This document shows, in pieces, positions 1 to 9,823 of a stretch of 54,359 bases of DNA (its first letter is position 1; each line of letters begins with the position of its first letter). The notes under the pieces were generated by a model, which saw nothing but the letters and a program-made list of their open reading frames with translations, did not search any database and was not told where the DNA came from. Source of the stretch: JAGGVT01 sp965369605 (GTDB lineage: Bacteria > JAJVIF01 > JAGGVT01); the NCBI GenBank assembly GCA_965369605.1, contig CBDURE010000006.1, forward strand, positions 1 to 54,359, written 5' to 3'. A program made the position numbers and the translations under genes.

Positions 1-81
1 TGCATGCATGAATTCTTTCTTATTTATCCTTGACTTGGAAGAGAGAATCTACGATTCAATCCGTAAACCTGGGGCGCTACC
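1..81. other. Gene-free left edge
   Basis: No coding region can be supported here. The stretch lies between the window edge and the octamer array that ends the first lipoprotein gene. The segment near 64-80 faintly resembles the ACCCGG...CCGGGGTATT elements that precede such arrays elsewhere in the window, but too weakly to call. Confidence 0.4.
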
Positions 82-190
82 AACCTACTAACCTGCTAAC
101 CTACTAACCTGCTAACCTACTAACCTACTAACCTGCTAACTTTCTAACCTACTAACCTACTAACCTACTAACTTTCTAACCTGCTAACTA
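82..190. repeat. CTAACYTR octamer tandem array (copy 1)
   Basis: About thirteen consecutive 8-bp units of CTAACCTA, CTAACCTG or CTAACTTT run up to and into the stop codon of the first lipoprotein gene: the last CTA is its TAG on the minus strand. Units vary only in the last three bases. Four more arrays of the same unit occur in this window, so this is a dispersed low-complexity family rather than a one-off repeat. Confidence 0.9.
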
Positions 191-3046
191 TTCTTCTCCA
201 TCACTGATAACAGAAATACATTCGATATCACCGAAATACATTGTGAACGGTGTTACATCATGAGCTGAACCATTGTTATATCCTGTCCAGACTGCGAAAG
301 TTTCATAAGCGTCATCACCAAGCAAACTCCGGCAGACAACTCCTGAACCATAAACATAGCTTATTGCGGATGGTGCAATGCTTCCAGCTGATTCGTTGTA
401 TAAGGTGTTTATTCGCAGGTCGAAGAAACCATTCTCCGCTTCAATCTCTCTAACCCAGCTGGTGAGTTCTTCAGATACCGTATCATAGGATAAGTATGCA
501 AGCGCTATTTTATTATCAACCGCCATCCCAATCGCGGGTCTCAGGCAATCGACTGTGGGGGATGCAAAACCCACTTGGAAATCGACATATAGTTCATCGT
601 AAACGTCCATTAATTTCACCCAGACCTCACTGTTGCCCGCGCCATTCGGGTCAGCAAGATATGTAATGGCGATTTTGGACCCATGGGCAACAGCCTCAGG
701 TTCCTGTTCATCAACATCACCAACGAAGTTGGATATATTTACAGCGGGCTCAAAATCACGCCCGAGGTAAGATCTGGCAATATATAAATCCGTTCCATTT
801 GTGACGGAATCGCGGCAATCCTCCCATATCACATATGTCCTTGGCTCCCTTGTTGAATAAACCACTACTGGTTCAAATTTTTGGTTTGAACCGCCATCGA
901 TTAGCGTTGGATGAATATTCCATGTTTCGCCATAATCACTTGAGTAAGCGATTTCGATGTTCCCCTCAATAAAGGGATTAGGAGTTGACCAATAATACGC
1001 AAAGACTTCACCATATTGAAAAACAGTATCAACAAATGCATTGATAACTCTTGTTGTGCCGAGTGGTGTAATGTGGGCTCCGAGAAAATTTGAACCGTCC
1101 AGATTTCCCCATGTTGAATATAAATGCCATTCACCAAGGCCATCGACAATATTAAAAACAACAACAAGCCTGTCATGTGTACCATCCTTGATAACCGTAA
1201 TCGCGGGATGGAAACAATTCACTGACAATGCTTGTGTCAGATTGCTTGAAGTGAAAAGCCCTGTTGCAGAATCATAAACAGCCAGCCAGACATCTCTTTT
1301 AGTGCCAGATTCCGATGTGAAAGCGCAGTAATAGTAACCTGATGACCCGCTAATACTCGCCGAACGATTATATGACATGCAGTCTTTCATCTCCATTACA
1401 GTTGAATCAATATCACCCTGGAAAACAGTACCGTTTACTGTTATTGGTATGGAATAGAGATATTCACGCGGCGGGACTGAATTGGTTCTGATTCTCAATC
1501 CGACATTATGCACTCCACCGGTGGTGAATTCGATTACCGGGCTTGGAACACCTTCCCCATCGTCATCAAACGTGATGCCGTCATAGTCATAATCCCACCT
1601 GTACTGGAATCTTGCCCCGCCCGGGTCCATGAAGAAATACGGCCGAATGGTTGTGTTGCCGTATCTTGCATGCAAATCGTCATCTTGAATGTTAAGTTCG
1701 CCATCATAATCAACTTCAGTATAAAATGGTGAAGTTGGATTATTCACACAAATAATATGGTAAAGGGTGTAGTCAAGAATATCCTCAGTGTCGTACGGGA
1801 ATCCGTTTACTGATTCAGGAATCGGCAGTCTTCCGGTTTGTCCGTAAAGTTCATCCCGTACCGCCAGTAAGCCGGTGCAGCTACTGTTGCTGGTTCTTTC
1901 GTTTGTAACCTGAAGGCGGTAAGTCAACGGGTCCTGCGGAGTTCCGGTTCCTGATTCAGGCGTATCCACGATTATCGGATCATCCTGGAAACCCGGCATG
2001 AGAAGTTCAAGCTGGAGGACATTGCTTGATTGCGAAATTCCCGAAAGATTATCGGGATTGGGATAGTCGGGATCAACAGTCGCGCCATGCTGCCAGTCGA
2101 AAACCTGAACCACGACATCAGCTGTGGATGTTGGAATCATACTATCAATGTTATTATTTTCATTCCAGTATTCAATTCGCCATGGTTCGGTGCGGTGAAA
2201 TTCCGGGAGATAGTATTGCGGGTCAGGTCGATTCAGATAAGTTGCCGATTGCCCATATGCCACATCCGCAACCAGATACAATTTCAAACCCTCATAGCCC
2301 CAGTTGCCAAGGTATGCGGTACGTGTTTCAAATTCCGAACCGACAGGCAATACATTCTGGCCTGAAGGCACGTGAGGGTCGAACTCGGTTGTTGCATTAT
2401 CCGTGAAATAGCGCAGGAAAGGATTAATATTGCCGGTAGCATCCGAACCGCCAAGAAAATATCGTTCATCTGTAACTATACTGTCAAAGTGTGATGTGTA
2501 ACCATCCGCGTTTACAAGGTTATTCACATGTAAATCGGCAGGCACTTCAGAACCATCGGGAAGCATCACATCAATCCCATCAAGCACATCGCTATAAAGG
2601 CCTCCATATATAAAGATCAATCGGACATCAAATCCATGAAGATCCGGGCGCGTGGTTATGTTATCGAAAGGATGCTTTATCCCGACATCTAACTCTAAAA
2701 GCCACATATCATTAAATGCTATCCTGGAAATCCTCATGCAGTTCGCGCATGGGGATACCGTGAGAAATTGCAGAAGGTCGGCATCGAAAATATCCCCTAT
2801 CGCGCGAGCGTTTCTCGATGGGATAATCTCTGCTGTGAGATTCTCCACATCCAGATTAACCTCCCACGCGCCGAAAACGCCACGGTAGGGATTAACCTGC
2901 ATTTGAGAATCAGCGACAACAATCGGATTCACATCCGAGCTGTTATCTCCCATCTGGTCAGGCGTTAATGGATTCGAGCTTTTTGAACAGGATGTCAGCA
3001 GGAAAAGAAGCAACATCGTTGTAATAAGTATATTTAGTGATTTCAT
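188..3046 (-). CDS. Large lipoprotein with shared N-terminal scaffold, PKD-like domain and sialidase-like region
   Basis: Predicted outer-membrane or surface lipoprotein of 952 aa; function unknown. The start at 3046 is chosen because GGAGGAG lies just upstream and a lipobox (LTSC, lipidated Cys20, followed by Ser) follows at once; an upstream in-frame start would add ten unlikely residues. Residues ~50-450 form the scaffold shared by six proteins in this window, with P-C-A-N-C-M-R-I (Cys100, Cys103), HPF, FDVRLI and VFDWQHGATV motifs. A PKD-like domain (DYDYDG, GGVHNVGLRIRT) covers ~470-540. The C-terminal ~400 residues look like a beta-propeller, with an Asp box (SSDYGETW, near residue 705). 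It is a tandem paralogue of the next gene on the minus strand. The stop codon lies inside an octamer array. The assignment to a lipoprotein is firm; the sialidase-like fold is inferred, and enzymatic activity is not implied. Confidence 0.85.
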   Translation of the reverse strand: MKSLNILITTMLLLFLLTSCSKSSNPLTPDQMGDNSSDVNPIVVADSQMQVNPYRGVFGAWEVNLDVENLTAEIIPSRNARAIGDIFDADLLQFLTVSPCANCMRISRIAFNDMWLLELDVGIKHPFDNITTRPDLHGFDVRLIFIYGGLYSDVLDGIDVMLPDGSEVPADLHVNNLVNADGYTSHFDSIVTDERYFLGGSDATGNINPFLRYFTDNATTEFDPHVPSGQNVLPVGSEFETRTAYLGNWGYEGLKLYLVADVAYGQSATYLNRPDPQYYLPEFHRTEPWRIEYWNENNNIDSMIPTSTADVVVQVFDWQHGATVDPDYPNPDNLSGISQSSNVLQLELLMPGFQDDPIIVDTPESGTGTPQDPLTYRLQVTNERTSNSSCTGLLAVRDELYGQTGRLPIPESVNGFPYDTEDILDYTLYHIICVNNPTSPFYTEVDYDGELNIQDDDLHARYGNTTIRPYFFMDPGGARFQYRWDYDYDGITFDDDGEGVPSPVIEFTTGGVHNVGLRIRTNSVPPREYLYSIPITVNGTVFQGDIDSTVMEMKDCMSYNRSASISGSSGYYYCAFTSESGTKRDVWLAVYDSATGLFTSSNLTQALSVNCFHPAITVIKDGTHDRLVVVFNIVDGLGEWHLYSTWGNLDGSNFLGAHITPLGTTRVINAFVDTVFQYGEVFAYYWSTPNPFIEGNIEIAYSSDYGETWNIHPTLIDGGSNQKFEPVVVYSTREPRTYVIWEDCRDSVTNGTDLYIARSYLGRDFEPAVNISNFVGDVDEQEPEAVAHGSKIAITYLADPNGAGNSEVWVKLMDVYDELYVDFQVGFASPTVDCLRPAIGMAVDNKIALAYLSYDTVSEELTSWVREIEAENGFFDLRINTLYNESAGSIAPSAISYVYGSGVVCRSLLGDDAYETFAVWTGYNNGSAHDVTPFTMYFGDIECISVISDGEE

Positions 3047-3076
3047 GGAATCTCCTCCAAGAGAGATTGATAACAA

Positions 3077-3102
3077 TTAGTAAGTTAGCAAGTTAGTAGG
3101 TT
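3077..3102. repeat. Short octamer array in reverse orientation (copy 2)
   Basis: Three to four units of GTTAGYAR, the reverse complement of the CTAACYTR unit, lie just upstream of the first lipoprotein gene. This copy is inverted with respect to the array at 3184, about 80 bp away, so the two arrays face each other across the spacer between the two paralogous lipoprotein genes. Confidence 0.7.
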
Positions 3103-3137
3103 GAGAGAAGATTAACCTGTTAACTTATTTTGTGTCG

Positions 3138-3160
3138 CACCACGCTAAAGCATGGTGTTA
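3138..3160. repeat. Palindromic CACCA(T/C)GC-TAAA-GCATGGTG element (copy 1)
   Basis: A near-perfect palindrome with arms CACCACGC and GCATGGTG around TAAA. Two further copies lie at 53317 and 53423, so it is a dispersed REP-like hairpin. It sits between the two tandem lipoprotein genes, where it could fold in the intergenic RNA. Confidence 0.7.
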
Positions 3161-3183
3161 TTAGATTAATTCTATTTTTTAAT

Positions 3184-3233
3184 CTACTAACCTGCTAACT
3201 TGCTAACTTGCTAACTTACTAACTTACTAACTA
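3184..3233. repeat. CTAACYTR octamer tandem array (copy 3)
   Basis: Six or more octamer units (CTAACCTG, CTAACTTG, CTAACTTA) end exactly at the stop codon of the second lipoprotein gene, mirroring the arrangement at the end of its paralogue. The shared placement suggests the array was duplicated together with the gene or is a preferred insertion site at these 3' ends. Confidence 0.85.
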
Positions 3234-6059
3234 ATCTTCCCCGTCCTCGACAAAGGCGACACACTCGATATCGCCCAGGTACATCGGGAATGGGGTTGAA
3301 TCCAGAGCATATCCGTTATTATATCCCGTCCAGACAGCAAAAGCTTCATAAGCTCTATTATCAAGGTGGCTTCGGCAAATCACTGCAGAACCCGGGTAGT
3401 ACGATAATGCCGTGGAGGGCATGATTCCAACTGATTCGTTATATTTCGGCCAACTCCTTAAATCAAAGAAACCGTCATATGCCTCTACTTCAACAACAAT
3501 ACTTTTAAGTTCCTCGGATGTTAAGTTATATGTGCAGTATGCCAGCACCATTTTGCTATCCGCCGCCATTCCAATTGATGGTTTCAAGCAGTGGAGGCCA
3601 TAAGTAGCGTAATCAACCCAGAAATCGATATCCGCCTGCTGGTAAACATCATACAATTTTACATATACTTGATTTCCGCCAGCACCTTCCGGATCGGCAA
3701 GATATGCGATAGCTATTGTTGAACCATTGCTAACAGCTGCAGGAAATTCTTCATCTACATTACCTGAAAAATTAGTGAGATTTAACGGAGTGTCAAAGTT
3801 CAATCCCCCGTACGATTCTGCCATATAGATATCTGTTCCGGTTGTTGCGCCATTCCTGAAATCCTCCCATATTAGATATGTCCTGAAATTTTGTGTGTTA
3901 TAAACGACTGTTGGCTCATATTTCCTTGCTGAACCGCTGTCCACCAAAGTTGGATGAACTGTCCATGATTCGCCATAATCCTCCGAGTAGGCAATCTGAA
4001 GATTTTGATCAGGTGACATGAAATTCCATACCCAGTAATATGCGAAGATTTTATCGTATTGATAAATGGTGTCCACGAAAGAACTGTAATCAGTGGTAGT
4101 GGCAATTTGGACAATATGTGAAGCTAAAAAATTGGAACCGTCAAGGTTGCCGTACGTTGAATACAAATCCCAGTCACCACCGTCATCCACATTGAAGAGA
4201 ACAACAACCCTGTCATTTACACCATCCTCAATGACCTCAATTGACGGATGGAAACAATCCTCTGCCATGGTTGCCGTGATACAATTAGAGGTGAAAAATC
4301 CTTCTTTGTTACCGACAACAAGCCAGATATCTCTATTAGCGCCAGCTTCCGATGTGAAAGCGCAGTAGTAATAATCCGATGACCATCCAATCGCAGCAGC
4401 GCGATTAACGGATGAGTTGTCTTTCTTATCCATAACTGTGGAATCGAGATCTGTCTGGAATATATCGCCATCGGCAATCACGGGTATTGAGTAGATATAT
4501 TCCCGAGGTGGCACTGAATTGGTTCTGACTCTCAAGCCAACATCATGTTTTCCTCCACGAGTGAATTCAATCTTCGGGCTTGGATTCCCGCCGCCATCGA
4601 CATCGAATGTAATGCCGTCATAGTCATAATCCCATCTGTACTGAAATCTCATTCCGCCGGGGTCCATGAAGAAATCCGCATATATATATATATCACCATA
4701 TGTTGCATACAGATCGTCATCATCAATATCCAATTCTCCATCATAGGGATAATCGGAACTGGGATTGTTTACGTATATTAACTGATAGTGTGTGTAATCG
4801 AGAATATCCTCGGTTTCGTAAGGAAAACCGGATGGCGCTTCCGGTATCGGAAACCTTCCGGTTTGACCGTAAAGCTCATCACGTACAGCAAGCAATCCCG
4901 ATGCGTTATATGCAAGGCCATTTTCATTTGTAACCTGCAGGCGATATGTCAGCGGGTCCAGTGGTGTTCCTGTTCCGCTTTCAGGAGTATCCACAATTAT
5001 TGGAGCATCCTGAAGGCCCGGAATTGAAAGTTCCAGCTGGCTGACATTACTTGATTCGCGAATTCCGGACAGATTGGCGGGATTCGGGTAATCAGGATCA
5101 ACTGTCGCGCCGTGCTGCCAGTCGAATACCTGAATCATTACATCCGCGGTGGATGACGGGTCAGTATCATCCAGATTGTTATTTTCAATCCAGTATTCGG
5201 TACGCCACGGTTCTGTTCTGTTGTATGCTGGAAGATAATACTGCGGGTCAGGACGATTAAGATAAGTTGCGGAATGTCCGTATGCCACATCTGCGACAAG
5301 ATAAAACACCATACCGCTCATGCCCCACTCGCCCAATTGCGCTGTACGGACCTCAAACGGTGACCCAACCTGCATCACATTATGTCCGGTTGGAGCATGG
5401 GGATCAAAAGCATCTGTAGCGTATTTGTTGAAATATCTCAGGAAAGGATTTAGATTTCCAGGGACATCCGAACCGCCAATGAAATACCTTTCATCGGTCA
5501 CGATGCTGTCGAAATGTGATGTAAAGCCATCCGCATTAATAAGGGAATATGTTGGGAGTTCAGCTTCCTCCACCGCGCTGTCGGGTTGCATCATCTGGAT
5601 ATCGGGATAACTGTTAACCCAGGCATCCTGAATGAAAATCAGGCGGACATCGAACCCGTGAAGGTCAGGGCGCGTGGTTATGTCCTCGAACGGATGTTTT
5701 ATCCCGATATCAATATTAAAAAACCACTCTCCATCAAATGTTATATTGGTTATCCTCAGGCAGTTCGCGCATGGTGAGACTGTAAGGAATTGCAGAAGGT
5801 CGGCATCGAAAACATCCCCGATTGCATGAGCGTTTCTGGCAGGGATAATTTCAGCTGTCAGTTTTTCCGTGTCGATGGCTACTTTCCACGCTCCGAAAAC
5901 ACCTCGATATGGATTAACAGGCATTTGCGAGTCGGCGATGACAACCGGGTTCGCATCCGAATCGGAATTATCCGGTGTCAACGGATTTGAACTTTTTGAA
6001 CAGGATGTTAATAGGAAAAGAATGAAAAGCAGTGTGATTAGCAAGTTTAGTGATTTCAT
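3231..6059 (-). CDS. Large lipoprotein, tandem paralogue of the neighbouring gene
   Basis: 942-aa lipoprotein, highly similar along its whole length to the gene at 188-3046. Start at 6059 (ATG) follows GGGAGGAG at good spacing; a TTG fifteen bases upstream is possible but lies inside that ribosome site. Lipobox LTSC with Cys20 then Ser. Shared scaffold with C97-A-N-C100 motif, HPF, FDVRLI and VFDWQHGATV; PKD-like domain near residues 465-535 (DYDYDG, GGKHDVGLRVRT); Asp box (SEDYGESW) in a sialidase-like C-terminal region. The conserved ending FAVWTGYNNG...GDIEC is present in both paralogues. Together they look like a recent tandem duplication of a surface protein. No substrate can be assigned. 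Confidence 0.85.
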   Translation of the reverse strand: MKSLNLLITLLFILFLLTSCSKSSNPLTPDNSDSDANPVVIADSQMPVNPYRGVFGAWKVAIDTEKLTAEIIPARNAHAIGDVFDADLLQFLTVSPCANCLRITNITFDGEWFFNIDIGIKHPFEDITTRPDLHGFDVRLIFIQDAWVNSYPDIQMMQPDSAVEEAELPTYSLINADGFTSHFDSIVTDERYFIGGSDVPGNLNPFLRYFNKYATDAFDPHAPTGHNVMQVGSPFEVRTAQLGEWGMSGMVFYLVADVAYGHSATYLNRPDPQYYLPAYNRTEPWRTEYWIENNNLDDTDPSSTADVMIQVFDWQHGATVDPDYPNPANLSGIRESSNVSQLELSIPGLQDAPIIVDTPESGTGTPLDPLTYRLQVTNENGLAYNASGLLAVRDELYGQTGRFPIPEAPSGFPYETEDILDYTHYQLIYVNNPSSDYPYDGELDIDDDDLYATYGDIYIYADFFMDPGGMRFQYRWDYDYDGITFDVDGGGNPSPKIEFTRGGKHDVGLRVRTNSVPPREYIYSIPVIADGDIFQTDLDSTVMDKKDNSSVNRAAAIGWSSDYYYCAFTSEAGANRDIWLVVGNKEGFFTSNCITATMAEDCFHPSIEVIEDGVNDRVVVLFNVDDGGDWDLYSTYGNLDGSNFLASHIVQIATTTDYSSFVDTIYQYDKIFAYYWVWNFMSPDQNLQIAYSEDYGESWTVHPTLVDSGSARKYEPTVVYNTQNFRTYLIWEDFRNGATTGTDIYMAESYGGLNFDTPLNLTNFSGNVDEEFPAAVSNGSTIAIAYLADPEGAGGNQVYVKLYDVYQQADIDFWVDYATYGLHCLKPSIGMAADSKMVLAYCTYNLTSEELKSIVVEVEAYDGFFDLRSWPKYNESVGIMPSTALSYYPGSAVICRSHLDNRAYEAFAVWTGYNNGYALDSTPFPMYLGDIECVAFVEDGED

Positions 6060-6297
6060 GACATCTCCTCCCAAAGAGATTTCAGATTGTTGTTAATATT
6101 GCAATTCAGCGAGACGTTGATGAAGAATCGGATTATATCAGTAGTCTCGGATATATGATAGCATTTAATCAGGTTAAAGAGAAGAGGTTAAGGGGCTTGG
6201 TAAATTTTTCTTTACGGGATGGGGATTTGCGGTTGGGGGGTAGTTGCGATGGTATAATAAATAACATGGGTGGTATAATTACATTTTGCGATTCTTC
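6060..6297. other. Intergenic region upstream of the paralogue pair
   Basis: About 240 bp without a supported gene. It must hold the promoter for the gene at 3231-6059 on the minus strand, but no -35/-10 pair stands out. Two GGTATAAT stretches read on the plus strand (near 6252 and 6272) have no gene downstream in that direction and are not called as promoters. Confidence 0.4.
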
Positions 6298-6374
6298 GCC
6301 GGGAGTTTCGGCACCCTTGCCGGAAAAGGGGCGTCAGCCCCTCTCTTTCATGGATGATTGCCGAAGCTCCCGGG
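6298..6374 (+). repeat. 77-bp inverted-repeat element, left copy
   Basis: A 77-bp unit whose reverse complement matches 9824-9900 at about 65 of 77 positions by eye. Its own ends are inverted repeats (GGGAGTTTCGGCA and TGCCGAAGCTCCC), so a single copy can fold into a long hairpin. It begins 19 bp past the stop of the SBBP lipoprotein gene and, with the opposite copy, brackets that gene. A diverged third copy is at 30914. Confidence 0.85.
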
Positions 6375-6392
6375 ACTGAGTATGATGAATTA

Positions 6393-9300
6393 CTACTCCC
6401 AGTAACCGTTTGGCAATAGTTTCGTCAGGAAAGCATCACGACCACCCAAACTGGTGTGTGAATCTTCATTTGCACCCGGGTCAAAATCGATAGTGTTAGA
6501 GAAAGCACCGGTTACATATACGTTTCCTAAATCATCTGAGATTACCGCATTACTGTACTCATGATCCTCAGTACCCCAGGTACGAACCCAGTGGTAATTT
6601 CCGTTCTGGTCGAATCGACTCAGATAGCCATCATTTTCCCCACGTGATTCAATCTCATCCACACCCGGACCGGGATCAAAATCAGTAATTCCCCAAAAAC
6701 TACCTGATACATAAATGTTGCCGACAGTATCCGAATACAATGCACTAGAGCTTGCATTATCCGCTCCTCCCCATGTTCGAACCCAGGTGAAATTTCCATT
6801 ATTGTCAAAACTGCTCATAAACGCATCTGTTTCATCAATAGCTGTTACCTGGGAAATACCGGAACCGGGATCAAAATCAACAGTTCCACTAAAGGGGCCG
6901 GTACAAAAAATATTTCCTGCATCATTTATTGTAACTGAATTGCTCATAGCCTGGCCCCATGATCGTGTCCATTGATAATTACCGTCAGAATCAAATTTCC
7001 CAAGGAATGCAGTCATATTTATACTTCCAGAACCAAGCTGATTATGAATGTCAACACCCGGACCGGGATCAAAATCCACACTACCAGCATAAAAACCAGT
7101 CCAAAACACATTTTCGGAGTTGTCAATTAAGACATCATTTCCCACTGCTATTGATGGAAAACCATCTCCGAGTGCCCATGCCCATACGAGATTCAGGCCA
7201 GAGTCATATCTGCACAGATAGGTGGTTCCATTATGTATAACCACACCAGGACCGGGGTCAAAATCAACAGGTCCACTTATAAAGCCGGTTGTGTAAACTG
7301 CCCCTGAATCGCTTACAGAGATCGCTAAGCCATGATCCTGGTTTTCACCACCGAATGTAATTACTTTGAGGTAATTCCCATTAATATCATATTTGCAGAT
7401 ATATGTGTCAGGAGAGCGCGATATACCAGGAGAGGTGCGCCAGTCGGTTCCAGGCCCGGGATCGAAGTCAACTGTACCCCTAAATCCACCCGTAATGAAG
7501 ATATTGCCTGCATCATCAATTCCAAGGTCAATAACATCAAGACCACCATAATTATTATCCCAGGTACGTGCCCAGATGAAGTCACCCCTTATATTGAATT
7601 TACTGATATAGCTGCCACATTCAAAAGCGAAATGCCAATCCTCACCATTTCCGGGGTCGAAATCAACAGTCTCCATAAATGATCCGACCACATACAGGTT
7701 TCCAAAATTGTCAAAAGCGATATTCGAGCAAGAATCTCGTTTTTCGCCACCCCATGTGCGCGCCCAGCCAGCGCCGCAGATAACCGTTACTTCACAGGTG
7801 GCAAATACAGTTATATTGGTTGGATTACAGGTGTCACTTCCGCGGAACGCAACGGTGTAGGTTACAGGTTCCTCTGATCCTCCGCAATTCGGATTAATGA
7901 ACGGACCGAGGTTATTAAAAACACCATCACCGTTGGAGTCATCTCTATCGAATATAACTCCGTCATAATCCAGGTCAACCTCATAAAAATATACGGGGTC
8001 TCCACCGGCTGCACTCGATGCTGAAACGACAAAATCAAGCATCTGTCTGTGAATTGCATCTGTAACGGGACATGCCGGTGAAATTATCTCTCCGGTAATA
8101 GGGCCACAGCAGTATTCGACAGTAACTTCGCACGTTTCAAAAATGGTTCTGTTGGGCGGATCGCAACTGTCAGTCGCTCTGAATGCAACTGTATAGGTAA
8201 CAGGATCATTCGAACCGCCGCAGTTGGGGTTATCGAATGGGCCTACACCGTAAAATATTCCATCGGTATTGGATGCATCAACATCGAAATTAGATCCGTC
8301 ATAATCCCAGTCTAACTCATATAATGTTACGGGGTCGCCGCCATAGGCACTCAATGCAGTTACGGTAAAATCAATTATTTCACCGTTATACACATCATCA
8401 ATAGGGCATAAGGGAGAGATTATTTCCCCACTGATCGGCCCACAGATATTATCAACGACAGATGCCTTGAATGTCTGGTACGTGGCGAATTCGGGAATGT
8501 TCTGCCATTCCAGTTCAGTCCCACCGATTGAGTGAGCTAGTGTATCAATCTCAGAGCCAACCAAAACAATTCCAGGCTCTCTTGAATCGACTACCTTTAC
8601 CAGTCCTGTATAATCACCAATCGGAAGCTGGTTTTCGTTAGTAAATGTCGCAGTGTAGCTGATGGGGTCATTCCAGCCATTAGTCTGGGTGTCGGTTGTT
8701 TCGGCAACGATAATATTATCTGTCATACCGGGCACTTCCACGGTAACAGAGCTGATATCGCTTGGAGCGCTGATATGGTTTGTGTTGTCGGGATCAGGAT
8801 AGTTTTCGGCGACAGTTACCCCATGATTCCAGTCGAAGATATCGATGGTTACAGTATTTGGATTGTCCTGAAACCAGGGATTAGCCTCGACTTCAATTTT
8901 CCATGCGGATTTTCTATTAAACTCCGGCACAAAATAGACCGGATCAAGCCGCTGGGGCAGCCTTGCACTGGCACCGTAACCCATTGTGAGATAAAGGTCA
9001 AAATCCAGTCCGGCGCTGGCAACTATCACATCGAAATACTGCCACGTTGTTCCCATTTCAAAACGATTATTGTCACTTGATTTATAGCAAATGTTGTACG
9101 GTAAAGCTGCATTGTCACCTGTTAGATTCTGAAGCTCTTTGCTGTAACCATCAGCATTTAAAATGATGTCTGAGTAGATATCAGTATTTGTTAATTCAAA
9201 GTTTGCGGGAGTCTGATTTTCAGGTTTTACAAACAGGGCGACATCGAATATATCAAGGTCAAGCCTGTTAGTTGATGAGGGGTCCTCATTTGTATCTCCT

Positions 9301-9656
9301 TTGGGGAAAGGATGCTTAAGAGCTAGTTCAGCAATAATGTTATTATCAGCGTCCAGACCCACACTGTTAATCCTTAAACAGTCACGACATGGTGCAATTG
9401 CAAAAAACGCTTCACCGCTGATTACAAAAGATTCTCCCAAACTTAATTTGCGTGTTGTCGATAAATCAGCAGTTAAAGAGTCGGTTATTGAGAGACTGAA
9501 AGTTCCCAATACACCTAAAACACTATTAACATCTGATAAATCTGTTGTGGGGACATTGAAGTTATCGTCGGAAACAGGATTGGATGAACCTTTTGAACAT
9601 CCGGTAATCCCCAAAAGAAGGATTGATAAGATAATCAGGAATTTGATTTCTTTCAT
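6393..9656 (-). CDS. Lipoprotein with shared scaffold, two PKD-like repeats and a seven-fold SBBP-type propeller
   Basis: 1087-aa surface lipoprotein. ATG at 9656 is preceded by AAGGAG; lipobox ITGC gives lipidated Cys20 followed by Ser. Residues ~30-390 are the shared scaffold (C90-R-D-C93-L-R-I, LDIFDVALF, IFDWNHGVTV). Residues ~400-625 hold two ~110-aa cysteine-rich PKD-like repeats (CGPISGEIISP and CCGPITGEIISP; LDYDG, NPNCGGS). From ~627 to the end, seven repeats of about 65 aa each carry a DFDPG motif together with W-x-R-T-W and GN(I/L/V)Y/F-x-x-G-x-F signatures, as in SBBP beta-propeller repeats. Seven units fit a complete propeller. Such domains usually mediate binding. The gene is enclosed by inverted 77-bp repeats, which raises the possibility that it moves or inverts as a unit. 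Confidence 0.85.
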   Translation of the reverse strand: MKEIKFLIILSILLLGITGCSKGSSNPVSDDNFNVPTTDLSDVNSVLGVLGTFSLSITDSLTADLSTTRKLSLGESFVISGEAFFAIAPCRDCLRINSVGLDADNNIIAELALKHPFPKGDTNEDPSSTNRLDLDIFDVALFVKPENQTPANFELTNTDIYSDIILNADGYSKELQNLTGDNAALPYNICYKSSDNNRFEMGTTWQYFDVIVASAGLDFDLYLTMGYGASARLPQRLDPVYFVPEFNRKSAWKIEVEANPWFQDNPNTVTIDIFDWNHGVTVAENYPDPDNTNHISAPSDISSVTVEVPGMTDNIIVAETTDTQTNGWNDPISYTATFTNENQLPIGDYTGLVKVVDSREPGIVLVGSEIDTLAHSIGGTELEWQNIPEFATYQTFKASVVDNICGPISGEIISPLCPIDDVYNGEIIDFTVTALSAYGGDPVTLYELDWDYDGSNFDVDASNTDGIFYGVGPFDNPNCGGSNDPVTYTVAFRATDSCDPPNRTIFETCEVTVEYCCGPITGEIISPACPVTDAIHRQMLDFVVSASSAAGGDPVYFYEVDLDYDGVIFDRDDSNGDGVFNNLGPFINPNCGGSEEPVTYTVAFRGSDTCNPTNITVFATCEVTVICGAGWARTWGGEKRDSCSNIAFDNFGNLYVVGSFMETVDFDPGNGEDWHFAFECGSYISKFNIRGDFIWARTWDNNYGGLDVIDLGIDDAGNIFITGGFRGTVDFDPGPGTDWRTSPGISRSPDTYICKYDINGNYLKVITFGGENQDHGLAISVSDSGAVYTTGFISGPVDFDPGPGVVIHNGTTYLCRYDSGLNLVWAWALGDGFPSIAVGNDVLIDNSENVFWTGFYAGSVDFDPGPGVDIHNQLGSGSINMTAFLGKFDSDGNYQWTRSWGQAMSNSVTINDAGNIFCTGPFSGTVDFDPGSGISQVTAIDETDAFMSSFDNNGNFTWVRTWGGADNASSSALYSDTVGNIYVSGSFWGITDFDPGPGVDEIESRGENDGYLSRFDQNGNYHWVRTWGTEDHEYSNAVISDDLGNVYVTGAFSNTIDFDPGANEDSHTSLGGRDAFLTKLLPNGYWE

Positions 9657-9823
9657 CTAACTACTCCTTAATAAGAAATTCGTCAAACCTGCAATACATT
9701 TTATTCTAAATGCAACTACTTATTATTTTATCACAAATTATGAGTTCTGTTTTATTTCCCAGGTTCAATTCCCAGAAGTCAGGGACACAACCATCGATCA
9801 TTTTAGGCTGGTGCTGCAATGAA

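Noticed and set aside
82..190. CRISPR array or telomere-like repeat
   Set aside because: The 8-bp units are contiguous with no spacers, no cas genes are present, and similar arrays occur internally.
2740..2760. c-type haem-binding motif in the lipoproteins
   Set aside because: The CxxC pairs are followed by Leu or Met, not His.
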